Below, in pieces: positions 20,980-30,373 of a stretch of 42,817 nucleotides of DNA (positions within the stretch are counted from its first letter, which is position 1; every line of letters starts with the position of its first letter). This DNA is from Hysterium pulicare CBS 123377 (lineage: Eukaryota > Ascomycota > Dothideomycetes > Hysteriales > Hysteriaceae): contig AJFK01000926.1 in assembly GCA_000467715.1 (NCBI GenBank), positions 1 through 42,817 on the forward strand. Reading direction: 5' to 3'. The translations under genes were made by a program, and so were the position numbers. The notes beneath the pieces are model-generated. The model was not told the DNA's origin and did no database searches. It saw only the letters and a list, made by a program, of their open reading frames with translations.

Positions 20980-22602
20980 TCATACCTCATACCTATCCGT
21001 CTCATGCCTCACCGGCCTATAAACAAAATAATCGAACTTAGCCCTCAGCGCAGTCCCGTTCACATCCGAGCACGCCATTCCCACAAACGCGCCCGTAAAA
21101 CTGCCATGCGCTTGATGTCCTCCGCACTCATCCGACAAAATGCTCGCATCATACACCGGTCCAATTTTCTTCAACCTCTCTTCTCCCTCAAGCGCGTAGA
21201 AGAACTGGAGTTCTTTGCCCCGTATACTGAGCGCGAGCTTCACTTTGCCCTTGTTGGGGATCTGGACGGGTTCAGCGAGTGGGAATTGCAGACGCCCTTC
21301 TGGCCATGATGCTTCGGAGGTCATGATAAGCAGCTCGCGCTGTCCGTCCGAATGCGCCGTTACGGTGAGGTAGAAGAAGTTGTAGCGACAATAGTATGCC
21401 GTGAGGCCTGCAAACTGTCGTTCGTCCGCCGGCGAGAAATCGAGCTCGGTTTCGGCGTCGTACGAGAAGTGTGTTTGTCGACGCGCGACGAGGGACTGCT
21501 CGAACCACGAGCCAATTGCTTCGCGACCGATCATTTGCAACTGGCCGTCTTCGATGGCGAATATGCGCTCTGGCTCCGGCGTCCGCAGCCATTGGAAATC
21601 CTTGTGCAGACCCTTGGCGCTGTCGAATGTGTATCTCTGCTCAGCCCAGTATGTCGTCTCATCTCTTCTTCGAGGAACTTCAACGTGCAAACTCGGTGTC
21701 GGCCCATTCTTCACGTACAACCAGTCATCCTCGCCCCAGTACGCTTCTTGGATGCCTGTCTCGCGTCCCAGGACACACCTTCTTTTCTGAGTAATTGGGC
21801 GGCCACAAAGGTGTACAAGGTACGCCTTCCCGTCTGGCGTATCCACAATATCGCCATGGCCGGCTCGCTGCAGGGCTGCGAGGGGTGCGTCTTTGGATGT
21901 GAGAATGTGTTTTTGCGGGTGGAGTTCGTAGGGGCCCCAGATGTCACGCGAGCGAGCCAATGTGCAGGCGTGGTCGTAGCCTGTGCCGCCTTCCGCGGTG
22001 AGGAGGAAATACCACCCGTTGCGCTTGTACAAATGCGGACCCTCGACGAGATCCAGATCCGTGCCGTGGAAGATGGTTTTCGTGGGTCCCACAAGCTTGC
22101 CTGCGTCTGGGTCGAATTCCTGGAGTCTGATACCGGCAAATGAACGCGGACGTCGCCGATGGTCCTGCAGCATATTGACGAACCACTTCCTTCCATCTTC
22201 GTCATGGAAAAGGCTCGGATCAAATCCAGAAGAGTTCACGTAGATGGGATCGGACCAGGGACCTTCTATCGTCTCCGCGGTCACTATGTAGTTCGGGGTG
22301 TCTTTGAACGAGCCATCTTTGCGCTTCACGTCGGTATACACGAGCCAGAATTTTTCCCCGTCGTGCGTAAGGCATGGCGCCCAAATGCCGCAGCTATCCG
22401 GGTTGCCGCGCATGTCGAGTTGACTTTTGCGGTTCAGCGGCCGAGTAATGAGCTCCCAATTTGCCAGGTCCTTTGAGTGATGGATCTGCACGCCTGGGTA
22501 CCATTCGAAGGTCGAGGTAGCGATATAGTAATCGTCGCGCACGCGCAGGATTGACGGGTCGGCGTTGAAGCCCGGGAGGATGGGGTTGCGGACTTGAGGC
22601 AT
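20980..22602 (-). CDS. GH43 beta-xylosidase / alpha-L-arabinofuranosidase, intracellular, 540 aa
   Basis: One uninterrupted frame, ATG at 22602. It is an inverting glycoside hydrolase of family 43, of the bacterial-type xylosidase group (SXA/XynB-like, subfamily 11). It releases xylose, and often arabinose, from the non-reducing ends of xylo-oligosaccharides. The five-bladed propeller starts at NPILPGFNADPSI. Catalytic residues at expected spacing are Asp15 (base, NADP), Asp128 (pKa modulator, SGFDPS) and Glu187 (acid, LVEGPHLYK). Residues from about 330 onward fit the C-terminal beta-sandwich that closes the active site in this group (LTAYYCRYNFFYLTV). Length is typical, there are no introns, and there is no signal peptide, so it should act in the cytosol on imported oligosaccharides. 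It is intact among fossils. Its promoter carries a GGCTAA motif and a TATA-like box. Confidence 0.92.
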   Translation of the reverse strand: MPQVRNPILPGFNADPSILRVRDDYYIATSTFEWYPGVQIHHSKDLANWELITRPLNRKSQLDMRGNPDSCGIWAPCLTHDGEKFWLVYTDVKRKDGSFKDTPNYIVTAETIEGPWSDPIYVNSSGFDPSLFHDEDGRKWFVNMLQDHRRRPRSFAGIRLQEFDPDAGKLVGPTKTIFHGTDLDLVEGPHLYKRNGWYFLLTAEGGTGYDHACTLARSRDIWGPYELHPQKHILTSKDAPLAALQRAGHGDIVDTPDGKAYLVHLCGRPITQKRRCVLGRETGIQEAYWGEDDWLYVKNGPTPSLHVEVPRRRDETTYWAEQRYTFDSAKGLHKDFQWLRTPEPERIFAIEDGQLQMIGREAIGSWFEQSLVARRQTHFSYDAETELDFSPADERQFAGLTAYYCRYNFFYLTVTAHSDGQRELLIMTSEASWPEGRLQFPLAEPVQIPNKGKVKLALSIRGKELQFFYALEGEERLKKIGPVYDASILSDECGGHQAHGSFTGAFVGMACSDVNGTALRAKFDYFVYRPVRHETDRYEV

Positions 22603-22692
22603 AATGGATGAGATCCGGCCCTAGCAGAAGAAATTTGGGTGGATTACTGACGCATAGGACAGGACGCATGTACAGATAGGTAGGTAAGTGGA

Positions 22693-22699
22693 TTTTATA
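22693..22699 (-). promoter_or_regulatory. TATA-like box upstream of the GH43 gene
   Basis: TATAAAA on the minus strand, about 90 bp before the GH43 ATG. Position is plausible for a fungal TATA element; transcription start is unknown. Confidence 0.4.
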
Positions 22700-22744
22700 A
22701 AAGATTGAGGTTGTAGAGATATGGTGGGGATAGACCCACATTTG

Positions 22745-22762
22745 AATATATCCGGATATATT
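22745..22762. repeat. 18-bp perfect palindrome
   Basis: AATATATCCGGATATATT equals its own reverse complement, centred about 150 bp upstream of the GH43 ATG. The CCGG centre fits a dimeric regulator half-site arrangement, but no specific factor is implied. Confidence 0.6.
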
Positions 22763-22777
22763 CCGTCTAATTACCCC

Positions 22778-22783
22778 GGCTAA
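22778..22783 (+). promoter_or_regulatory. XlnR/Xyr1-type motif GGCTAA
   Basis: GGCTAA is the known consensus of the fungal xylanolytic activator XlnR/Xyr1. It lies about 175 bp upstream of a gene whose product acts on xylo-oligosaccharides. A six-base motif occurs by chance, so the context is the support. Confidence 0.45.
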
Positions 22784-22889
22784 CCGACGTCATAGCTTCG
22801 GATATTCCGAGAGAGATGCTTGGGATGAGATGCCCTGGAAAGACCGTTATGAGACGTTGAAGTAGTGGTAGAAAAAGAACGCACGTTAT

Positions 22890-23030
22890 AGTGCTGGCAA
22901 TGGAGTGGAGTGGAGTGGAGTTGACCCCCAAATCTACACCATCCAAGATAGCTTGGTGATTGCCTATACGGGCTAGCCGATTGCCTAATCTAGTTAGCCT
23001 CCAAATTCACTCCACTCCATTCCGAGCACT
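22890..23030. repeat. 141-bp inverted-repeat element with 23-bp arms
   Basis: Left arm 22890-22912 and right arm 23008-23030 match as reverse complements at 21 of 23 positions (AGTGCT..GGAGTGGAGTG type). The interior contains GGCTAG (22971-22976) and TTAGCC (22994-22999), both fitting the XlnR GGCTAR consensus. No target-site duplication is evident, so a MITE-like origin is only a possibility. The left arm runs into a GGAGT pentamer repeat ending at about 22921. Confidence 0.55.
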
Positions 23031-23830
23031 GGAACTCCAACTTCGAGGAGGAAAGTGCAAGCCCTTTCTCCTTAAACATTAATGAAAGTCGAAGCGGCGG
23101 TGGCTCAAGTCCATAACATCGTGATTCAACTTTTGAAGAGCTATTTCCCGTTTCATAATCTAGAGCCAGCCATCGGCTGAATTCCGAAGAATGGGCACCC
23201 TGGGTTTATGATTAGAACCAAAATAACACTTGTTCTCTCTGGCATCACCAGCTAGGCTGGAGAGATGATGAAGGTTGAAGTTGCATAAACGCTCGTAAAT
23301 GAAGTGATCTTTTAACGGGGTGCGGATGCCATCGCGTTCAGCGAGATGAATCTGTAGGTCACTTGGACTTGGAGCTTTCATTCTCACATTGGGAGGTAGC
23401 GGGACTTCAATGGTTGTGCTCACAATGTTATAAGGCATCAAACTGCAGAAGGTGCAATAATAGTTCGCTCCATTTTCTTGATGCCTTCAAGGTATATCTA
23501 TCACAGTACGCTAAAGAGGAGAAACAGACGCTCGAATGGAGGGGCACAGCAAGTTCGCAAGGGAAATAGATGAAGTGCCAGGACGGGTGGGTTGTTGTTG
23601 TGGAAAATGGACTGTCGTCGAGGAAGAAGGGGGTTACACAGGCTGGGGTATCGTGTGAAAGGACAATATGACAATCATAGGGTTTGGACTGGGTGGATAT
23701 GTGATCTTGATCTGTGCCATGAAGGTAAGAGAAGCTATTTGGAGAAAGAGGCTGTTGATGCTGGCAGGACGAACTGGAATCCGCACTCCTCGAGCGCCGG
23801 ACTGTTCTTGGCTCGTGTGTCAATGCTTTC
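23031..23830. other. Gap: no convincing gene
   Basis: A minus frame at 23428-23889 (153 codons, Ser/His/Pro-rich) overlaps the 3' end of the next gene and two plus frames. It looks like chance reading of the gene's 3' flank. Confidence 0.45.
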
Positions 23831-24502
23831 CTACTCCACGTCATGTTTGGGGATGTGATCCTCTGCCTCCTGTTTGGCGTCCCCCTCATCTACCTCTTCC
23901 TCACCGTCGTCCACCTGATCCCGCTCAATCATGCGCGTTGACGTATCCATAAGCACCCTACAGTATCTCTCTTCCCATGTAGTGCCCCACTTGTCGAACC
24001 ATTTAACCAAGGACCAGTCTTCGATCGAGCAAGGTCCGCCAGCATGTATGAGCTCTTCGTCCGAGAGCCAGTTGTGGTGCTTATCCATGCCGAAAGTGAA
24101 CAGTTTGACGATGGGCCGGTATGCGCAGTCGGCAACGAACCAACGCCTGAAAGTACCTTCGACTCCGTTCTGCAACATCTCCAAGTGCGCAGCAACTAAC
24201 TGGGCGCTTTCTTCAACGCCCTCTTCCTTTTGGACGGTACCCACGATTGTTAAGTTGAGTTCCTCTAGCGGGAAATGACGGAGAAAGTCTTGCTCGGCTT
24301 TGTCAATCTCTCGTGGTATTGTCTTGATTGCCATCCCCGTGAGTTCATTCTTGCCGGGAGGGTTGGTCTGCAGCAGCTAAGTCAGCGTGGTACGAGCGAA
24401 GCTTAGAATGTTACTTACTGGAACCTCCAGGTCACTGGTTGCATGGGTGAGGAAGTGAGACGACATGACGAGGCTTGCAAGCTGTGAGAATTTGTGGGGC
24501 AT
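23831..24502 (-). CDS. Hypothetical two-exon protein, 206 aa, acidic C-terminus
   Basis: Model: exon 1 24502-24419 (MPHKFSQLASLVMSSHFLTH), intron 24418-24368 (51 bp, GTAAGT donor, GCTGCAG acceptor), exon 2 24367-23831 ending TGA. The splice is phase 0 and joins TSDLEVP to TNPPGKNELTGMAIK. The middle is Trp- and aromatic-rich and looks globular (GTFRRWFVADCAYRPIVKLF, EDWSLVKWFDKWGTTWEERY). The last 35 or so residues are acidic and probably disordered. No signal peptide or membrane span. The family is not recognised. Upstream of the chosen ATG the frame stays open without Met to an in-frame TGA near 24913, so an additional 5' exon may exist. The gene appears intact. Confidence 0.6.
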
Positions 24503-25894
24503 GTTGGAAGAGTTCGAGGCTGGGCACCAGCCTTTGGGTTTGGGGCCTTGAGAACAGAGCTGAGGTGGTGTTTCAAGTTGGTTATGTCGAAGAGGCTCGA
24601 GATTGAATTCACTGATGAAACGTCGTGATGGATCGGCTGAAAACCCCACCTCGATACCGGGTTTGACATCAAAGGGAGGATAAGGTTCGGGTTCGAGTGT
24701 TGAATTCAGACTGGAAGAGAAAGGAAAACAGAGTGACCAGGGCTCGAGGTTTGAGTGAAATTGGTGCGCCGCTGTGGCGTGCTGGAGGTTTCGAGCACGA
24801 TTGGTGGTTGTATATTCGGGTGGGGCGGTGAGTTGTGAAGGTGGCAGCGTGAGGTCTAGGACAAACAGCAGGTAAGAGGTATACTTTGGATATAGGTGAG
24901 AGGCTTTAGTTCAATGCGGGTAGCAACTTTGGCACTGGCAAGTAAGTGAGAGGGCTTGGATGTAATTACCCCCAGCCAACGAATACGCTGTCTTGTCTGG
25001 AACTCTTCTTGTCAAAAAGAGTGACCATTCGCACAATCTACCTCACGTTTTTCGAGCACGAGATAGAACTTAGAAGTTCGACGGGGTGTGGCTTCGCATG
25101 CCTTTACAAGCTAACGTTGATTCAGTGTTCTTTCCGACAGGTTGACGAACATGACTTGGAGTTAATTCTCCTCGAAAGAGAGTAGCTTGGACTAGAAGTA
25201 GTTATTATATAAAACGTGGGTATGAGAGTAAGGCCTTGGATTGCTAGACACCCGGCGAGGACGTATTACCTGGGCAATGGCATATTCTATTAATGACTGC
25301 CAGCCACCAGCCAAACAGAAACCATCCCAGATCAATCCGCGAAGTGATCCATCTGCTCAAACATCCGTTATGGCGTGGCACCTTGCCATATCTATAACGA
25401 TACCTTCTTACACTGCATCGGAAGACCTCTGATTCACATAACTTTCGACCGTCAGACCCTAAGAGCAGCCAGACAGCAAGTCGCACAACTTAATTGTGGA
25501 GGATTCGGGACGCTCAAATTGCTCCACTATCACCGAAAGATCAACGTGGTGTTTGTCCCTTCCAAAATTTGCGACTGGGTCGGACAGACTCTAGGAATGC
25601 GGAATGCGCTCTCAAGATGGGGGTTCTGCGCAAATAGGAATAGGAACACAACTGAGGTGAATATCGAAAGTCTAGTGCAAGTAGATCAATTGAACAAACG
25701 CATAACAAGCCTCTGGGTTGTAGATTCTATCTATTAAATAGGAAGTTCAGTCTGAGCTGACAGTTGAATCGTGTTGTTTCCGCCCCACCCATATGTCATC
25801 AGTATTCCTTTTCCGCCCTGCTAGCCCTTTCACCTGACAATGCGACCCACGAGTGTCTTGCGAAAGAAGTTCTCATAACGCCTTCCCCTCCCGT
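24503..25894. other. Gap: open leader of the flanking gene and unassigned sequence
   Basis: About 24503-24910 is open in the minus frame of the two-exon gene but has no Met; it is pyrimidine-rich on that strand and may be a long 5' leader. Plus frames at 24946-25185 (79 codons; YKLTLIQCSFRQVDEHDLEL) and 25375-25737 (120 codons) read faintly like protein but have no motif I can name. Confidence 0.4.
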
Positions 25895-26650
25895 TTATGA
25901 CGCCTTCGAGCTGATGGCTTTCGTACTGGTGGCCTGTAAACTGGTGGTAGTCGAACTGATGGCTTTCCGCCGAATACCCATGTACTCATCGTTGATTTTG
26001 CTCCAAGGCCATCGACAGAAATACTCCCACAAAAGCACCACCGCTATCAACAAGATTCCAAAGAGCAAAATACTATTGACCAGGATTTGTGCATTCGTGT
26101 TCTTGACTTGCCGCTTCATGGCTGAAGTTTCGTCGTTGAGTGCTTGGAGCTTGTCATCTTGCTGGTCAACTTTGGTGAGGAGTGTTTCGATGCGGTTGAG
26201 GAGTGGAGATGACGGCTTGAGGGTAGGTTTGCTCGAACCGGCAGTGGGGATGGGGGCTTGAGCATTGTTGACGGGCCGATCGGCGCTGGGAATGGGGACT
26301 TGGGTGTTGTTGGCGGGAGGCTCGACGCTGGGGATGGGGGCCTGGGCCCTGTCGACGATTGGACCGGGGATGGGGTGTTGGGTGTTGTTGCCGGGAGGAG
26401 GTACGACGTCGGTGTCACGGCGGCTTTGAGCGGACATTCGACTTGGTTGAAGCTCGTCGGAGCGGCGCTGTTGGGAGCGATTGGACGTCTTTTGCGCGCT
26501 GGAGGTGGCCTTTCGCGTGGATTTCTGGCTACCGGTAGGCAAGGCGGCCGGGCTGGTCAGTCGCTGCAAGCGCTCTGAGCGTCGGACTGACTCTGGTTCG
26601 ACAAGGCTTTTGGGAGTCGCCATCGAAGCAACGCTTTTGCGAGGTGCCAT
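25895..26650 (-). CDS. Single-span membrane protein with basic disordered N-terminus, 251 aa
   Basis: Uninterrupted frame from ATG (26650) to TAA. Residues 1-85 are basic and disordered (RRSERLQRL, SRSQQRR-like). Residues 86-137 hold four ~14-residue repeats with the core NNxQxPIP. Residues 150-182 form a short coiled coil (LLNRIETLLTKVDQQDDKLQ). Residues 189-209 are one hydrophobic span (ILVNSILLFGILLIAVVLLW). A 40-residue tail repeats KAISS. No signal peptide, so a type II or tail-anchored-like topology with the long N-terminus in the cytosol or nucleoplasm is likely. Anchor plus coiled coil suggests a scaffold, but the function is unknown. The 5' flank is a purine-rich (minus strand) tandem repeat. 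Confidence 0.65.
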   Translation of the reverse strand: MAPRKSVASMATPKSLVEPESVRRSERLQRLTSPAALPTGSQKSTRKATSSAQKTSNRSQQRRSDELQPSRMSAQSRRDTDVVPPPGNNTQHPIPGPIVDRAQAPIPSVEPPANNTQVPIPSADRPVNNAQAPIPTAGSSKPTLKPSSPLLNRIETLLTKVDQQDDKLQALNDETSAMKRQVKNTNAQILVNSILLFGILLIAVVLLWEYFCRWPWSKINDEYMGIRRKAISSTTTSLQATSTKAISSKAS

Positions 26651-26822
26651 CGAAGAAGAGTGAATTGGATATGCGAAATGCGAAATGCGAACAAGTAAGA
26701 GCGGGATGTGAAGTAGAAGCTATGGGGGCATTTCTTTGTTTATCGCTGCTCGCGTTTGCTTCTTTGTGTAACGTGCCACAACCCAAGCGTGTGGGAATGT
26801 GGCGTAAAGCATGCTGCTGCAC

Positions 26823-27290
26823 TGAAACAACGACTCACAGCTCCACACTTCTTTTCATTATCTCCCGCATGTGTCCTCTGCAAACCGCGTCGGGTTGAAT
26901 GCGTTATGTTCATTCCATTTCCTTTCAGGACAACGACTCACAGCGTCAAGCTTCCTTTCATCAACCCACCCGCTTCGGGTTCCGTGCATTTCGTTTCACT
27001 TTCTCTTTCTTTCAGGACCGCAGCTTAGAGCTTCAAACTTCTTTTCACCCACTCAAACATGTACTCTCAGCAACGGTGTCCGGTTTCGTGCAATCTGTCT
27101 CACTCCCTTTTTCTTTCATGACAACGACTCACAGAGTCAAACTCGCCTGCTTGGGGTTCCATGCATTTCGTTTGACTTCCCCGTTCTTTCAGGACGGCGA
27201 TTTAGAGCTTCAAACTTCCTCTAACACACTCAAACATATTCTCTCTGCAACTACGTCGGGTTTCGTGCGTTAGGTCTCGCTCTCTACGTG
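26823..27290. repeat. Imperfect tandem array of two alternating ~70-105 bp units
   Basis: Units start near 26823, 26928, 27015, 27119 and 27192. Type A begins ACAACGACTCACAG. Type B begins GGACSGCRRYTTAGAGCTTC and contains ACTCAAACAT. The order from 26928 is A-B-A-B, so the array arose by duplication of a ~190-bp AB block. The plus strand is CT-rich, which keeps several plus frames open by chance. It lies about 170 bp upstream of the membrane-protein gene. Confidence 0.6.
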
Positions 27291-27599
27291 AATTGTTGAT
27301 ATATCTTTGCGCCCTCCCAATACATACGCCTCTCATTCAATCCGAACTCACCACTTCTCCCACATGGATCCACGAACCCTATATACACATTTGTCCATAT
27401 GCTTTCCAAGCACTCATCTATATATTGCCGACTCACAGTCACTTATACACCTGCTGTAAACTCTTATACATTTTCTTCCTCCCCATCCATTCAACATCGG
27501 GCCCTCGATTATACTGCAACCAACGGCCACTGCCACCAGGTTTTAGACTTGGAAGCTAGCTATGTTTCCTGGGCGGGCACCACCTCGAACACCTAAATG
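27291..27599. other. Gap: no gene seen
   Basis: Pyrimidine-rich spacer with two overlapping plus frames (88 and 65 codons) rich in Ser, Pro, Tyr and Thr. I see no feature. Confidence 0.5.
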
Positions 27600-27987
27600 T
27601 GCGTCGGAAATCACGAAGCTGCAGACAGCTGAGCTCACAGAGAAAGGAATCGATGGGCTTGGAGCGAGAGTTGCGCGAGGCCGCCGAAGAAGAAAACCGC
27701 AACCGAAAGCCAATTCCAGATGCTACCTTCCAAATGGGTAAAGAGATATGGATCTGAAGTCAGCCATTGAGCATCGAAACCACCGGATAGAGTGGAAGTC
27801 GGGCGAGCCTGCTAGGCCGGCAATTCTTACGCAATCAGAACATTCCGTATTAATAATGGAGATTACGGAACTTCAGACAGCTCTTCTTAAACGGAAGAAA
27901 GGTATCTATAGGCGGGAGCAGAAGTTGCACAAGGCCACCGAAGAGCGTATTGAGTATAAGCGTAAGCTCACCGTCACACTCTATTGA
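27600..27987 (+). pseudogene. Duplicated coiled-coil segment, frameshifted
   Basis: Two diverged copies of one coiled-coil segment: SEITKLQTAELTEKGID (about 27603-27655, then REAAEEENRNRK in a shifted frame) and MEITELQTALLKRKKGIYRR...KATEERIEYKRK (27856-27975). The second lies in a clean 79-codon frame (27748-27987). The first needs a frameshift near 27655. Probably a remnant of a coiled-coil gene with internal repeats; identity unknown. Confidence 0.35.
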
Positions 27988-28942
27988 AGCAGGCCTAACG
28001 TTGCGAACTTAGTTGAGAAGCGTTTTCGATATTTGCTTTTGTCTCGAAATACTGCAACACGATCCCACCCCAGCCACTCAAGAAACCTGTGACATTTTCT
28101 CCTGTACGAATCTCGGCCTGAGGGCTATACGACTTCTCACTTCGCTCTCCTACGATATATACTTAACGCATCGGAAGTCGAGTATTCCAGCCCAGAGACT
28201 GGACACCCCAGACTGTTGATACAGCGACTCGTATGCCAGAAAGACTGCGACGGGAGATGAGGGTCATGGTGTGTTGCGAGACTCGCCCGGAACTATCGCT
28301 TCGAATTGTCAATCCGCCGGGTCAGCAAGGAAATCCACCGACTAGCGAAATTATACATTCACAGAGTAAACTCATGGATTAAGTTCAATATCAACTTGAC
28401 CCATTCTACATATAATTCGTTCAGCCCCATGTATACCGACACTCATGAGCACCGGTGTCTCGACTCGATCCGCCTTCAATTACCTGGTCAGAACAAATGC
28501 TGACGTGGTGACCAAAGCCGCTATCCTATACCCTCAGATTGAATTGGAAATCTCCTCGTGATGGGTTTCAAGATCCCAACGACTTTGAGCTTTACCTTCC
28601 AGTCTCCCCGACATGACATTGCTTTCGGTGGACTGGAGATTTGGTACAACAGGATACCTCGACCCGATCTACCTTACCACCTGGTAGACTTCACGTCCAC
28701 CTACACTTTCCACAGCCGCTTCAGGAAAAACTGCAGCCAGAGCATCTCAAGAGGCAGGTAGCAGTCCTTAGGCGTGGTAGTCGTAATGGCGGCCCTTTCA
28801 CATGTGGCACGATGGTTTACGTTGCTACTATGGAAGCGAACGGGTTTCCAAATCGCGGGGTCTTTGGTCCGCGAGCTTCGGACGCAGATTATATTGCCCA
28901 GCTGCTTGTATGCGATATTGGGTCGCATAGCGAAAGCACCTT
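27988..28942. other. Gap: unassigned short frames
   Basis: Successive plus frames of 65-119 codons (28013-28219, 28306-28503, 28558-28761, 28641-29000), partly overlapping, with no recognisable motif. They could be pieces of one eroded plus-strand gene, but I cannot order them into a protein. Confidence 0.35.
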
Positions 28943-29260
28943 ATGTCTTCGCTTCCAAAAAGGAGACATCCCCGGATCGATATTTTCTTTCGGAGCCTGA
29001 GCGTCTCTGTTATCGAGTGGAGTAAGGAAACATCGATTTCGAAAGCCAGGCATGTCCGAGAAAGCGAGCGGAGTCAGGAAACATCGATTTCGAAAGCCAA
29101 GCATATCCGAGAAATCGATCACTCGCCGCAACCTAGTACTCTTGGCTCAAAGGCTTCCTTGATGATCGACAGGCTCCAAGAGACGGCGCAGACTGGTTCT
29201 CTAGGCTTAGATGTCGGTTCTGTACTTCATGCAATTCCAGAGACGACCACGATCAACTGA
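28943..29260 (+). CDS. Possible ORF with a 17-residue duplication, 105 aa
   Basis: The frame spans a 51-bp direct duplication and stays open, giving two copies of SxETSISKAxHxRE. Residues are Ser/Glu/Lys-rich, then ordinary (SLMIDRLQETAQTGSLGLD). The lack of stops within a frame-preserving repeat mildly favours coding, but no start context, motif or neighbour supports a function. Confidence 0.25.
   Translation: MSSLPKRRHPRIDIFFRSLSVSVIEWSKETSISKARHVRESERSQETSISKAKHIREIDHSPQPSTLGSKASLMIDRLQETAQTGSLGLDVGSVLHAIPETTTIN
29017..29118 (+). repeat. 51-bp tandem duplication, two copies
   Basis: Copies 29017-29067 and 29068-29118 share GGAAACATCGATTTCGAAAG and most of the remainder, with a handful of differences. 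51 bp is 17 codons. Confidence 0.75.
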
Positions 29261-30373
29261 ACCATGTCTGCCGCCGGACTCTAGGCCGAGATACATGGAT
29301 TCAGCTTGAAACACAACATCCTTACTTTCCACCTTGAGAACTTCCTCCGGCGTATAGGAGCAGTTCCGGTGGTTCCCCGATTCAATTCCCAAGGGTTCCG
29401 CAGAATTGTCTCCGATATATACATGTGTCCGCCACGGGTGCAGACGATGTTCAGTACAAGGGCCAATTGCAGGGGAAGATCACCGCTATCCAAAGTGGGA
29501 GATGCCATCAATGATCCTAAGAGATCTCAAGCGGGAAAATCATGACTCTTTGTGAAGCGGAAACCCACCCTCCACGTACGGAAGACCTCACGACAGACCT
29601 ATACTCTCCTAAATCTCAAAGAGCAAGCCGAAAAGCACGGATGCAGGTACACACAACAGCAGGGCGCCGTCACACATGGATGGATCAAAGCGGTGGTAAA
29701 AGAAAGGATTTTGGCGGGTATGATGGCACATAGGAAGGTCACATAGTCGATCATCTTCAATGTACTATATTTTCAGTCAATGGCCGTGTGCAATCCGTAT
29801 GTCGTTACTTCATAGCTTGTAGCGCATCTAGCATCAATATTTGTAACAATATAGTCTTCAGAAGATCTTTTGAAATCATAATAAGCAAATATCTGCAGGA
29901 AATCACTGAAGGTTAAGAAATGCCAGGTGACCTCACAAGGGGTGTTATGATTCGTCGTTCTCGGAGGGTGGGTCTGCACCTACCACCTGCTTTCCTACCC
30001 GCCTACAGAGCCAATTTGAACTGTGTACAAGGCTTAAAAGCCAGTTGCCACCCTTTAGGTAATCAGAAGGTATTATATGGAATAGATACCTTCTGGGCCT
30101 GTACAGCCAAGGGTTTTCACAGCACGACGAATATTGACACCCGCTGTGCTTCAGAGCACTAACATTGGAACTTCTCTCAACTGCACAATTTTGGCTCCTC
30201 CAAACCCTCTCTGGCAGAAACAAACATGAAAGAAAACGCCTTTCCCAAGCCCTGCTAGCTGAATACACCTCAACCATCCTTACCTCGCCAACTTCCCTTA
30301 GGTCGGCGATATCGTCCAGTTTCCGGCAGTCCCATCAACTTCTCATATCATATGGTCCAACTGTACGCTGAAA
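29261..30373. other. Gap: unassigned frames
   Basis: Plus frames at 29306-29545 (79 codons; FHLENFLRRIGAVPVVPRF) and 29552-29746 (64 codons) read somewhat like protein and may belong to one eroded gene. 29750-30370 holds overlapping short frames on both strands. No motif recognised. Confidence 0.35.

Noticed and set aside
21352-22143. 263-codon plus-strand frame opposite the GH43 gene
   Set aside because: It is the antisense shadow of a well-supported GH43 gene with catalytic residues in place; it has no motif of its own. The same applies to the 170-, 129- and 107-codon frames there.
22890-23030. Definite MITE call
   Set aside because: The arms match 21 of 23, but I see no target-site duplication and cannot check for other copies, so it stays an inverted repeat.
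26899-27273. Plus frame of 124 codons with internal repeats
   Set aside because: It spans the CT-rich A-B tandem array, where several plus frames are open at once, so openness follows from composition.
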